This document shows, in pieces, positions 32,501-43,866 of a DNA stretch of 64,000 bases. The DNA is from Liolophura sinensis (taxonomy: Eukaryota; Mollusca; Polyplacophora; Chitonida; Chitonidae). Location of the stretch: contig NC_088300.1 of assembly GCF_032854445.1 (NCBI RefSeq), positions 37,786,458 to 37,850,457 of the forward strand, in the 5' to 3' direction. The notes below the pieces were generated by a model. The model was not told where the DNA came from. It worked only from the letters and a program-made list of their open reading frames with translations, and searched no databases. Every line of letters begins with the position of its first letter. Position 1 is the stretch's first letter. Both the position numbers and the translations under genes were made by a program.

Positions 32501-35500
32501 AAACAGCAGGACTCAAGATTGAACATTGAATGAGAAACACTAGGACACCAACATTGAACATTAGATGAGAAATATCAGGACAATAAGATTGAACTCCTGG
32601 TGTTTCTCATCTAATGTTCAGTCAGATTGAACATTAGATGAGAAATGCCAGGACACCAAGACTGAACATTATATGAGAAACAGCAGGACTCAAGATTGAA
32701 CATTGAATGAGAAACACTAGGACACCAACATTGAACATTAGATGAGAAATACCAGGACACCAAGAAGGCACATTAGATGAGAAACACCAGGACACCAAGA
32801 CTGAACATTAGATGAGAAACACCAGGACACCAATATTGACATTAGATGAGAAATGCCAGGACACCAAGGCTGAACATTAGATGAGAAACACCAGGACACC
32901 AAGATTGAACATTAGATGAAAAACATCAGGACACCAAGACTGAACATTAGATGAGAAACATCAGGACACCAAGATTGAACATTAAATGAGAAACACCAAC
33001 ATTAGATGAGAAACACCAGGACACCAAGATTGAAAATTAGATGAAAAACACCAGGACACCAAGACTGAACATTAGATGAGAAACACCAGGAGACCAAGAT
33101 TGAACATTAGATGAGAAACACCAACATTAGATGAGAAACACCAGGACACCAAGATTGAAAATTAGATGAGAAACACCAGGATACCAACATTGAACATTAG
33201 ATGAGAAACACCAGGGTGCCAAGACTGCACATTGAATCATTAACACCAGGACACCAAAACTAAACATTAGATGAGAAACACCAGGACACCAAGATTGAAC
33301 ATTAGATGAGAAACATCAGGACACCAAGATTGAACATTAAATGAGAGACGCTAGGACACTAAAAGCTAAAAGTGAACATTAAGTGGGAATCACCAGACAC
33401 CCAGGCTGACAGTAAACTTTAAGTGGGAAACACAATGGCACTCACAGTAAACTGAGTATTGAATGAGGAATGCCAGGGCACCCAGGCTAAAAGTGAATTT
33501 TAAGTGAGAAACACAATGACACTCAGGGTAAAAGTGAACACTGAGTGAGAAACACCAGGAAACCCAGGCTACAAGTGAGCTTTAAGTGAGAAACACCAGG
33601 ACACCCAGGTTACAAGTGAGCTTTAAGTAAGAAACACCAGGGCACCCAGGCTATAAGTGAGCTTTAAGTGAGAAACACCAGGACACCCAGTCTACAAGTG
33701 AGATTTAAGTGAGAAACACCAGGACATGTAATACTTAACATTGCATGAGAATTGCCAGAACATGAAGACTGAACATAAGATGAGGGTTACCATGCCTAAA
33801 ATGGAACATTAGTTTAGACAGTGAGACTTAAACTGATCATTAGAAGTAAAAAAAAAACAGAACATCAAAACTAAAGCCCCGTCCAGACTATCCCACATCG
33901 TTGAACTTTTGTTGACTCAGCTGCAAGTTGAATGCTGTTGAGGTAAGTTGAGTGTCCTGTCCACACTACAAATCAGATAGGTCAACATTGTCCAACTCTG
34001 TCGTGTGTTGAGCTGTGTTTTTTTTGCCAAACTTTCAATAGTGAAATTTCCATCTTTCTCTCCAATGCATGAGACAAAAGGATTTTATTTTGTCCCTGTC
34101 TTTGTAATCTTTAGAGAGAATGTTGTACACACAAGGGTATTTTTCTTACTCTTGTATCAACGAAACAGTCTCATTGTGAGACCAGTTTCTCTATTTCGCC
34201 TTTGGTGCCTTCATTTTGCCCAGGTCACGTGCCTTAAGACAGTCACGTTATTTCTACATGCCTGCTGATTGACTACTTTCACTCAACTTGACTCAACATG
34301 TTGACAAAAAATACACATGCACATTTCCGATTCAACAAAGTTGGATGGTGTTGAGTTTTGTTGAACCAAGTTGAAGAACCCACTCAGACTACTCAACACA
34401 GCTCAACTTGTTGACTCAACTTCAAGTTGACTCTTGTTGAGTCAACAAAAATTCAGTGATGTTGGATAGTCTGTGCGGGGTTTAAGATTATTTGAAGGGA
34501 GCAAGCATTTTGTACTTGATTCTCTATTGTGAGCAAGAGATCTGCCTTAACATGTGATTAACAACTTGCTGAGTTTTGATTTCAGGAAAGGCGATGTTAT
34601 CAAGTTAAAATTATTGCACAGATCATCATCTATTGACAATTCTATCTCCATGTGACCCCCTAGTTTTATTTTCATCACATAAAAACAAAAGTAAAATAGG
34701 GGCAAAGAGGAATGGCATCAAGGCCTAGCTCTAAGAGTAGTTCCCAAGCCATATGTGTCACCCACAACCTATCACATGTCCAGAGCTGGCAAGCCCAAAT
34801 TTTTGGAAATAAGACAAAATGCATCCAAATTGAAACGTTTTCTCCGTACCAATATGCATGTATATGAAGATATAAGCACAGTTCTGGATTAAGTTTGGGG
34901 ATGGGCTACTGTAATTTGTTATTTATTCATTTTATTGATTTTATTGGTGTTTGACGCCGTACTTAAGAATATTTCACTAATACGACAGCGGACACCATTA
35001 CAGTGATAGGAAACCGGGTGGAACCCACGACCATCTGCAGGTTGCTGGAGACCTTCTCACATACGACCAGAGAGGAAGCCAGCATAATCTGGACTTGAAC
35101 TCACAGCGACCGCATACCATAATTTGGAACTGGCTAATCTGGCATTTAACAGCAGGGTTTTGTCTAAAGCCCTGAATCTGATCAGTGTGTTGTTTATGTG
35201 TTTAACTTCTCTAACTTCAGACTAACTTCTCTGATTTCTGTGCCTACCTCCTGACGAGTGAGGAGTCCCTGGCGTCTGTTAATTCACAACTGGAGGAGCC
35301 AGTTACAATGTGGAGGTTCAGGTCAAACATTATCATGAAAGGCTCCCCAGCTTTTGAAGAGGTGGGGTATTGAGTCAGAAAAATATAAAAATAATATAAA
35401 AATAAATAATAATAAAAAATAGAGTAAATACACTCATTACAAATTTAGTGTTGTTCACTTTCAACCCATATCATAATTGATTAAAAAGACCACAACTCCC

Positions 35501-38500
35501 TGTGCACTTCAGGTTGGCTGTTGTCTTTAGCTTTAGATATATATTTTTAAGCTACAACCAGTTTTCCCCATTTCACACAACCTGACAAGTCCTATAAGCC
35601 TTAAAGGACAAGACCAACGAATTTCAACTGGGTGTCAGTTATTTATATATGCTTTTTCATGAACATATCACCAGCACCCACTTAAACCAGTTTAATGTAA
35701 TATATTTTAATATATTCTGGGTACACCTGGGTAGTGTTGTGTACATATAAACCTGCATAAACCCACATCCACGAACTCCACATGGCATTTAGGCCTATAA
35801 CCTGCTGTGTAGTGTTTTGTAGTGTTGGGATTGTTCATTTGCAAACATTTGGGTGTATGTCATGTCCCGTCAAATGAGTGTTATTGACATACATAGATTC
35901 AGACAGCGGTTGACTTGCTGACTGTTTACATTCATACTATAGACCTTTTGGTGTATGACGCGGGATTTTATGGTAGGCTGTATTTCATTAGCGCAGGTAG
36001 CCGAGCATGAGCTGTAGGCTTTGGTTTCAGGTCTGCCCGTTCACGTGCACAGCAAGGGCATTTGTTGGTCATCTTGTAAACTGAAGTGACAAACTCATTC
36101 CCAGAGTGTTTTAAATTTGTGCTTTAGTAGTGGTGGGGCCTCCGTGGCTCAGGTGGTTAGGGCTCTAGTGCAGCATAATGACCCAGGAGTCTCTCACCAA
36201 TGCGGTCGCTGTGAGTTCAAGTCCAGCTCATGCTGGCTTCCTCTCTGGCCGTACGTGGGAAGGTCTGGCAGCAACCTGCGGATGATCATGGGTTTCCTTC
36301 CACCATAATGCTGGCCTCTGTCGTATAAGTGAAATATTCTTGAGTACGGCATAAAACACCAATCAAATAAATCAATCAAATTTAGTAGTAGTGGGTGGGG
36401 CAGATAGAGCATGATTTTATAGGTACTTGAACATATGGCAAAAAATGTAATACGACATTTAAAACTTTATGTACATTTGAAAAAAATTAGGGTTTTTGTA
36501 TATATTATCACCCACCTTTTGGAAATCTCGCTTCCACGTACTGCGCCCTATCATTTCATATTTGTTCATCTGATCATAAGTGACATGTTCCCTATATCAG
36601 TAAAAATAAAATCATGAAGAAACTCACAGATTAAATATAAAGTGACTAACCCTGTCTCACAGTGATTGAGAAGTAAAAAAAAAAAAACAATATAACAACA
36701 TCAACAAAATACCAGTGTTTTATGGGGATACTCGGATAACAGGTCTAGTGCTTGCTCAGTTATTCGTCTGCATGTGCAATATAATAAAAGTAATATATAG
36801 GCATGTGCCAGAACAAAAAGGTTTATCAATTATTGGTATATCTTTGCTATACAACAGAGTCAAAAACAGGTATACATGAATCCAGGTTGTTTGAGCCCCA
36901 TTTTAATTTCATAAAACAAATGTATAGTTATAGTAAACCCTATACGACATAAGTGAAATGTTTTTGTGGATCTGTAGATCAAAGTAACGTCACATAATGG
37001 TGTAATGGATGTAAATCAGCTATGGCTGTACCACTTCACCGAAGTTGGATAATTCCTATGTGACTCTCAGAAGCCATGCAGTTTGATTGAATAGGAGTTG
37101 ACTATATTTCATTGAAATAACGTTTGTTAAAATTACAGATGCTAAGTGCATATATATACCTTTTTAAATGGCATAAAATTTTTTTAAAAAAAGCAGCTAG
37201 TAGCCTATGTATCGAGCAACGTCAACCCTGTAGGGTCAGCAAAATAATCGGCTATCATAAAGCATTACCATGTCCAGTTCTGTAGCTGTACCTGTTGGTC
37301 TATATATGGATCGGTGACCTTGTTATCAGGAAGATTTGAATTTCTGCAGGTTTATGTAAACTACAATTAATCAAGTGTATACAATATACACATCATGATG
37401 GATGTACTTGTAAGTACAAGTAAATGTACGATGTGAGGGACGAATATATATTTTAGCAAATAACTACAACACAGCTCTGCCTTATCCTCAGATTGTGTGC
37501 GCTGACAGTAGTATTGCGTTGTTGTTGCACCATATGCTTCTCTTCCGTTTTAGGGTTAATTAATTACTCGCTTATATTAAAAATGATTTACATGGGCCCT
37601 GGTCTGTTATTTTGGAAATGTCATCTAGAAACAACTGAAAACCAGTCTAAATTTGTTGGTCTTAGCCTTCTGTTTTATTTTCCAGTCTGAGAGTATACAG
37701 TGATTTTATGACCTCATGTGTTCCCCATGAACTTGAGTCAGTGTTCAGGGTATGTCAGCGTAGAATAATATAATATGTCATTTATTTCTGAAACAGGAGA
37801 AGTGGATAGAGTTTCGTATAGGAGGCGCAAGGTTTAGGGCTTTGGATATTTGTGCCAGGTAGGTTCAATTTTAAATTTTGTCATATTTATTCTTCTTTAA
37901 ATGTGTATATTTGCCACCAGTGGCATTAAGCCATATGTATCCTAGTCCTTCTTTAAATATGCTCACAAATGAATGTCTTCGCTAGGTCCATATATTGCAG
38001 TGTAACACAGAAGAATCAAGAACTTTATCTTGTCTCTGAACAGATACATTCAGTGTTATTTAAGCCTTTGGTGATCCTCCAGAAACTTTTAAGCCTTTGG
38101 TGATCCTCCAGAAACTTTTAAGCCTTTGGTGATCCTCCAGAGACTTTTAAGCCTTTGGTGATCCTCCAGAAACTTTTAAGCCTTTGGTGATCCTCCAGAA
38201 ACTTTTAAGCCTTTGGTGATCCTCCAGAAACTTTTAAGCCTTTGGTGATCCTCCAGAAAACTTTTAAGCCTTCGTTGATCCTCCAGAAACTTTTAAGCCT
38301 TTGGTGATCCTCCAGAAAACTTTTAAGCCTTCGTTGATCCTCCAGAAACTTTTAAGCCTTTGGTGGTCCTCCAGAAAACTTTTAAGCCTTCGTTGATCCT
38401 CCAGAAACTTATAAGCCTTCGTTGATACTCCAGAGACTTTTATTTCAACCAAACATATGTGTAGTACATGTATCTAACCTAGTGTTTATCGCCCCATGAC

Positions 38501-41500
38501 TGGAGAGTATTGTCATCTGTCTGTCTGCCTGTCTGCCATACCTACATGTACCCTGTGCATAAAATAGCTGAAGAATGAGTTGCAACGACAAACCAAAAAT
38601 ACCGGTATGCCACAAGGCTATGACTCAGAACCTATGGAATATGTATGGAATCCTGGTATGCCACAAGGCTATGACTCAGAAGCTATGGAATATGTATGGA
38701 ATACTGGTATGCCACAAGGCTATGACTCAGAACCTGTGGAATACCGGTATGCCACAAGGCTATGACTCAGAAGCTATGGAATATGTATGGAATACCGGTA
38801 TGCCACAAGGCTATGACTCAGAACCTGTGGAATACCGGTATGCCACAAGGCTATGACTCAGAAGCTATGGAATATGTATGGAATACTGGTATGCCACAAG
38901 GCTATGACTCAGAAGCTATGGAATATGTATGGAATACCGGTATGCCACAAGGCTATGACTCAGAACCTGTGGAATACCGGTATGCCACAAGGCTATGACT
39001 CAGAAGCTATGGAATGTGTATGGAATACCGGTATGCCACAAGGCTATGACTCAGAACCTGTGGAATACCGGTATGCCACAAGCCTATGACTCAGAAGCTA
39101 TGGAATATGTATGGAATACCGGTATGCCACAAGGCTATGACTCAGAACCTGTGGAATACCGGTATGCCACAAGGCTGTGACTCAGAAGCTAGGGGATGTG
39201 TATGGAATACCGATATGCCACAAGGCTATGACTCAAAACCCATGGAATATGTATGGAATCCTGGTATGCCACAAGGCTATGACTCAGAAGCTATGGAATA
39301 TGTATGGAATACCGGGATGCCACAAGGTTATGACTCAGAACCTATGGAATACCGGTATGCCACAAGGCTATGACTCAGAACCTATGGATTATGTATAGAA
39401 TACCACTATGCCACAAGGCTGTGACTCAGAACCTATGGAATATGTACTCTATTGGTCAGTAATTTTAGTAGCCGTTTTTAATTTTATTGAAATTCAGTGA
39501 TTTCACTCAGTAATTTTGGCAGCCATCTTTAAATTACTGAAAATGAAGACATTTCACTTACTTCCAAAGTGATTAATACACAACATGCAGTGTATCTTTG
39601 ATGCTTTCAGAAGCTTTAGAATAAAGGTTCACATCTCAGGTTCTGATTGGTTAACGCTTTTAGTGCTATGGTGGTACTAAAAATAATAATATTTTCACAC
39701 AGTTATATTTTTCTTACCACTTATCAAACATTTACGACTGTATTGCAGAGTTCATGGTTATAATTATGTAGAGGTACATGTCGTTAACAAGGTATACAAC
39801 CGTTGTCATGAAACAAAGTCACGAAAAGAAAATCGTGAAGATTCCAAGGAATAAGCAGGTTTCAACTTCTTGATCACAGTAGATTCAGGTTAACTTTGTT
39901 TAAAAGTCTCAGAGAAAAAGAGATCTATAACTCCTTTAAGTCAACATTGTTTGATGACGCCCTATTCAGAAGCTTTGGGGTCTTTTCAGGCTTTCATGAT
40001 GAAAGCATTGACTCTCGGCAGCCATGTGGCGCAGGACCAATGTGGTCAAATGTTCAAATCCAGTTTTACCTGCTTTGTCTTTAGCTTTATGTTGGCTGTC
40101 TCATTGGTTTACTGTGGACACATGGGGTTACTCTGGACATTTGGGCCTTCATACATACACCTTAATACAATCATATAAGTTAAAAAATTCTTGAGGAGAC
40201 TTTCAAACACCAATCAGATAAATAAACCGAATCATCAAGCACAGGGTATCCACAGCGGCTTGCCCTAGAGCGATCTGACGGTGGTGTGAAGCTATAGATT
40301 ATGGTTTTAGTGACTTTGCCCTATGTTGTGTGGGTTAGCTACAGGACTCTGACAGTTGATGTGAAGCTCTAGATTATGCTTATAGTGACTTTGCCCTATG
40401 TTGTGTGGGTTAGCTACGGGACTCTTACTGACTCTTACTGTTCTCTTACTGTCAGCTTGGGCCTGTTTCTGAGTAGTTCCAACAGGCAAAACTGAAAGGT
40501 TTTTTATAACTGTATATTCGCAACCTGTTTTGAGGATGAAGAATATAAACATGTAAAACAGATCATCAGGTATTTTTCTTGTCAGTAATATTGTTGTAAA
40601 TCTTCTGTGCATTTAGTGTGTGCATTTTGACGCAAAACTCGTGTAATATCTTTATGTGAAGAACAGAATCATTGTGCAAGGCCAAATAAACTCTCATGTA
40701 CAAAATAGAATTAATATGTATTTACATAAATTATATTTTTGTATTGGCAAAAGTCTAGAGACTTAGGTAGTTTGTTTAGGGTTCACTTCTCCTATCCTGT
40801 GTGAGGTCCCTAGATCAACAGCACACAGTGATAACAGTAGAAGGAGCTACACTTATATTGTTGTTGCTGTGGAGGTGGGGTGGGGGGGGTGGGGCTGTGT
40901 GGCTTAGTTGGTCAGTGCGCTAGTGCAGCATAATGACCCAGGAGCCTCTCACCAATGCAGTCGTTGTGAGTTCAAGTCCAGCTCATGCTGGCTTCCTCTC
41001 CGGTCGTATGTGAGAAGGTCTGGTAAAAAACCTGAGGATGGTCACGGGTTTCCTCCGGGCTCTGCCTGTTTTTCTCCCACTATAATGCAGGCCGGCTTCA
41101 TATAAGTGAAATATTCTTGAGTATGGCATAAAACACCAATCACATAATTAAAATAAATAAATTGTTGTTGCTGATATTTTCGTATAGGTTGTCTCTTGAC
41201 CAGTGTTGGTATTTTCTGGATGTGTATTTTTATCACTGTTGGCATTTTCTATATGTGTCTCTTGACCATTGTTGGTATTTTCTGTAGGTGTCTTGACTGC
41301 TGCAGGTATTTATTGTAGGTGTCTCTTGACCATTGTTGGTATTTTCTGTAGGTGTCTCTTGACTATTGTTGGTATTTTCTGTAGGCGTCTTGACTGCTGC
41401 AGGTATTTATTGTAGGTGTCTCTTGACTATTGTTGGTATTTTCTGTAGGTTATCTTGACCCTTGTTGGTATTTATTGTAGGCGTCTCTTGACCCCTATTG

Positions 41501-43095
41501 GTATTTTCTATAGGTGTCTCTTGACCTTTTATGTTTTTTTTTTCTGTAGGTGACTTTTGACCTGTGTTGGTATTTTCTGGATGTGTATTTTGATCACTGT
41601 TGGCATTTTCTATATGTGTCTCTTGACTATTGTGGGTATTTTCTGTAGGTGCATGTTGACTATTGTTGGTATTTTCTGTAGGCGTCTCTTGACCCCTGAT
41701 GTTATTTACTGTAGGTGTCTCTTGACCATTGTTGGTATTTTCTCTAGGTTATCCTGAGCCCTGTTGGTATTTACTATAGGTGTCTCTTGACCCCAATTGG
41801 TATTTTCTGTAGGTATCTCTTGACCCCAATTGGTATTTTCTGTAGATTATCTTGATTCTTGTTGGTATCTTCTGTATCTTTTGTATGTGTATCTTCACGC
41901 CTAGCGGCTTTTTGTGTACAGTAGATGTATCTTAACTACTGTTGGTATTTTCTTTAGATGCACCTCTTTGCTGGTGCTCTTGTTTTCTGCAGTAAGTGAA
42001 TCTTGACCACTCTCTGTATTTTCTCTAGGTGTGTCCTGACCACTGTTGACCCAGACAAAGGTGTTAAAGATCCAAACAAAGAACCCCTGAAGACTATGGA
42101 AATGTAAGTATTTGTGATTTCATTTTTTTCTGCTTCAGATGTATTGTATGATGTGGAGGTTTCACCCCTGAATCTGTGACGTTCTCAGCTTTCTTAGCAA
42201 ACAGTTGTTCATCATCAGAGTTTGGAATTTTGTCTATCCATCATTGTCCCAGAAAAAGACTTGAAAATGGAATGGAAGTGTTGACTTGCTGAATGTTGAC
42301 TTGCATGGTTTCAGTAAGCATTAGTCAGCAAACTTTTATACTCAGTAAACAGTGACAGTCTCTTTAAATTATAAACAGTGTGGTTACCATAAAACGTTAA
42401 AAATACATTTTTGTAGATGAACAACAACAACAGTAATTCATGAATTTGTAGAGTCAGAGTACCAGCGCAGCATTTTGTTTTGGAAAGTGAAATGCTTCAC
42501 TATCCTGGCAGTTGTCCTTTGAAAGGGTGGAAGTATGTGTCAGTTTCATAATTACATTGTTCAGTTCACTGTCACGTTAAATGTGACCATGAATTCATAA
42601 ATCGAAGAAGAAACGTGGTGATTTGAAAGTTTCATATAACTGAATTCTTCGTCAAACAACGGTCTCTGGACTGCTTGATTTAGATCAAAGCTGTTTCAAC
42701 TTCCCCAAGCTCACATTGTAAACATTGCAAAAGATTTATAAAGAAAAGATTTAAGAAAAAGGACAATGCAATTTCATTGTCTAGACGGGAAATATATGTC
42801 ATTCCTTGACATTAAAAGCCTGTGATCAATTCACTGCAGATGACCTTTATGCACAGCTTGATTGTTTACATGTGCTTGTTGCGTTAGCCTCGTCATCAGG
42901 TGGGCACTTTTCTAACTGTTGTTTACATTTTCTTTTTACAATTTTACTAGTTCCTTTACTTTTATGTATGTTTAATTTTCTAGATACCACAGCTCTAAAG
43001 AGTACAACAATAAGGCGTTGTTTGGACTGGATGCTACAGTGGACTGGCCGGGGGACATCCATGTGGGAGACATAGTGTATGCCCTGAAGGCATGA
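29549..43095 (+). CDS. MTARC1: Mitochondrial amidoxime-reducing component (mARC, MOSC-domain molybdoenzyme), complete, 7 exons
   Basis: mARC is a molybdenum-cofactor enzyme of the outer mitochondrial membrane. With cytochrome b5 and its reductase it reduces N-hydroxylated substrates such as amidoximes. Exons: 29549-29793, 31447-31623, 31945-32119, 35221-35361, 37797-37858, 42029-42103, 42993-43095. All are GT-AG and in phase, giving 325 aa, close to the usual length of about 335. A hydrophobic anchor lies at residues 15-34, then a KKK stop. The N-terminal MOSC beta-barrel begins VGQVTQINLFPVKSCKG (45-61), and the RQEP and DCGTEAAAW motifs follow. The molybdenum-ligand cysteine is C268 in ARCVLTTVDPDKG, placed directly across the exon 5/6 junction. 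The C-terminus is DWPGDIHVGDIVYALKA. Invertebrates often have one mARC gene, so the paralogue number is nominal. Introns 3 and 5 are filled with minisatellites. Confidence 0.96.
29992..30121 (+). repeat. G-rich and C-rich tracts near the start of mARC intron 1
   Basis: There is a G run near 29994-30006, a C run near 30035-30042 that can pair with it, and a further run of about 14 G at 30107-30120. These are candidate G-quadruplex or hairpin structures within 350 bp of the mARC first exon. Confidence 0.75.
30200..30400 (+). mobile_element. Remnant of a LINE ORF2 C-terminal end
   Basis: An open frame reads CVGCDAQYGIKHILVKDFAP, followed by VREKFYTV and, near its end, YFKAIGLYHM. This resembles the Cys-Cys-His zinc knuckle and R-F/Y-rich tail that end many non-LTR reverse transcriptases. 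No polymerase domain lies upstream, so this is a dead 5'-truncated fragment. It lies in mARC intron 1. The family assignment is inference from the motif only. Confidence 0.4.
30548..30728 (-). pseudogene. Isolated first exon, P2X7-C-terminal-like domain protein (antisense in mARC intron 1)
   Basis: A 60-codon frame starts with ATG and ends on a GTAAGC donor (30542-30547). It contains LLYQFEP near residue 12, then an acidic stretch (VDDVDEIGTD and DSEFSDF). A YQFEP motif followed by acidic residues is how I recall many lineage-expanded invertebrate P2X7-C-terminal-domain-like genes beginning. I found no matching second exon to the left before mARC exon 1, so it is probably a truncated copy. 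Function is not claimed. Confidence 0.35.
32190..33830. repeat. Large minisatellite, unit about 35 bp, in mARC intron 3
   Basis: The consensus unit contains GAACATTAGATGAGAAACAC then CAGGACACCAAGATT. Roughly 40 units are present. Variants dominate the right end (AGTGAGCTTTAAGTGAGAAA). One unit is inverted at about 32593-32618, and a block of about 180 bp is duplicated around it. Confidence 0.92.
33877..34480. mobile_element. MITE candidate with about 40-bp terminal inverted repeats
   Basis: The left end (CCCCGTCCAGACTATCCCAC) and the inverted right end (CCCCGCACAGACTATCCAAC) match, and the similarity continues through TTTTGTTGACTCA. The interior is rich in GTTGA/TCAAC words. Flanks CTAAAG and TTTAAG leave the target duplication uncertain. 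No transposase was seen. It lies in mARC intron 3. Confidence 0.7.
34918..35115 (-). mobile_element. SINE family A (antisense)
   Basis: The inverted tail TTATTTATTCATTTTATTGA is followed by the body down to CTTGAACTCACAGCGACCGC. The outer part of the tRNA head is missing. It ends about 105 bp before mARC exon 4. Confidence 0.88.
36134..36378 (+). mobile_element. SINE family A, near full length
   Basis: The head GGGGCCTCCGTGGCTCAGGT is present, with a short internal deletion after GATCATGGGTTTCC. The element ends CACCAATCAAATAAATCAAT. Related flanks TTTAGTAGTGGTGGGG and TTTAGTAGTAGTGGGTGGGG suggest a target duplication. It lies in mARC intron 4. Confidence 0.9.
38059..38445. repeat. 28-bp minisatellite, about 13 copies, mARC intron 5
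   Basis: The unit is ACTTTTAAGCCTTTGGTGAT then CCTCCAGA. Later copies alternate TTCGTTGATC with TTTGGTGATC in a two-unit pattern. Confidence 0.93.
38596..39450. repeat. Higher-order tandem repeat (91 bp = 51 + 40), mARC intron 5
   Basis: The core GGTATGCCACAAGGCTATGA then CTCAGAA repeats throughout. It is followed alternately by a long spacer (GCTATGGAATATGTATGGAA) or a short one (CCTGTGGAATACC). Most long and short units pair into a 91-bp higher-order unit, with an occasional extra 51-bp unit (142-bp spacing). Frames stay open over several units but shift by one each 91 bp. Confidence 0.93.
40140..40225 (+). mobile_element. SINE family A, decayed 3' fragment
   Basis: ATCATATAAGTTAAAAAATT, then CTTGAGGAGACTTTCAAACA and CCAATCAGATAAATAAA, are a mutated copy of the family A end. 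It lies in mARC intron 5. Confidence 0.55.
40289..40436. repeat. Two-copy tandem duplication, about 80 bp
   Basis: TTAGTGACTTTGCCCTATGT with its flanks (GTGTGGGTTAGCTAC) occurs twice, followed by short ACTCTTACTG repeats. It lies in mARC intron 5. Confidence 0.85.
40870..41160 (+). mobile_element. SINE family A with 13-bp target-site duplication
   Basis: ATTGTTGTTGCTG flanks the insertion at 40857-40869 and 41161-41173. The tRNA-like head (GGCTGTGTGGCTTAGTTGGT) is preceded by a G-rich leader. The tail is CATAATTAAAATAAATAA. It is immediately upstream of the 33-bp array in mARC intron 5. Confidence 0.92.
41174..42028 (+). repeat. 33-bp minisatellite made of copies of the exon 6 splice acceptor
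   Basis: The consensus unit is TATTTTCTGTAGGTGTCTCT then TGACCATTGTTGG. The true intron-exon junction at 42028/42029 reads TATTTTCTCTAG|GTGTGTCC, then TGACCACTGTTG, so each unit is a near-copy of the last 12 intron bases plus the first 20 or so exon bases. About two dozen units are present, decaying over the last 150 bp before the exon. The unit length of 11 codons keeps frame where it is exact. Confidence 0.92.
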
Positions 43096-43574
43096 CTGAA
43101 TCTTAAGCTCAGGGAGGGTGGGGTGCATTGAAGCTGGATGAGGCATTTCCCAGCATTACTCTGGTAGAAATTTCATGTATGGATCTGTTGGACTCAATTT
43201 TTATACCATTTTATCAACATAATTATGTTTTCTTCAACTTACCCAATACTACCTTGGATGTTGACGCTGTGATACTTGCTGGTTTTTTACGGTCATTAAA
43301 TGTATTTTTGGGTGCATTTTTTGTTACCTTTTGCTACGTCTCAAACAGGGGCCAATTCCACAAAGCTGTTTCGAATATAGGTGAGAATTTGAAATATGAT
43401 TTTTGGAGATTATTTTTGATATATAAAGTATAATATAAAGTGATATAAACGTATTAATACGTTTCACGTGTCTTTTAATTGTAAATTGCAGGTGATATGT
43501 TATGGGTTACTTCAACCAGTGAAACTGGCGCTGTCGTGCTAGAAAAGCATTCTTGAGTACTGTATTAACCATTG

Positions 43575-43866
43575 GTGTTGCTTGGACAGAGGCCTAGTGA
43601 TAGAAGGCCTCACCTTTCAGTGGCCAGAACACATGAGGTGGGAGTTCATATCTGGCCTTGGACAGGGAATTTAGCATGCGTATGTGTACGTCAGTGTGAG
43701 ATCTGCATCAGCAGGAAAGTTTTATGGGCCACTAACTTGCCAAAGATCGGTAGTTTACCCCAGGCCACTCCAGTTTCCTCCTCACGTAATTCTGACCTCC
43801 ATGGTATATTCAAAGTGTAAATTTCTTGCATGTGGCGTTTTAAACAACAATCAAATAAATAAATCA
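43575..43866 (+). mobile_element. SINE, family C (diverged tail shared with family A)
   Basis: AGGCCTAGTGATAGAAGGCC begins a body distinct from A and B. The element ends GGCGTTTTAAACAACAATCA then AATAAATAAAT, recalling the A tail. It may be a very old A copy or a separate family. Confidence 0.5.

Noticed and set aside
38575-39398. Repeated peptide MPQGYDSEAMEYVWNTG as a secreted repeat protein
   Set aside because: The 91-bp unit is not divisible by three, so the same peptide moves through all frames; it lies in mARC intron 5 between well-supported exons.
41557-41757. Repeated peptide CRCLLTIVGIF as a coding exon
   Set aside because: It is a translation of the acceptor-derived minisatellite; kept only as a splicing observation.
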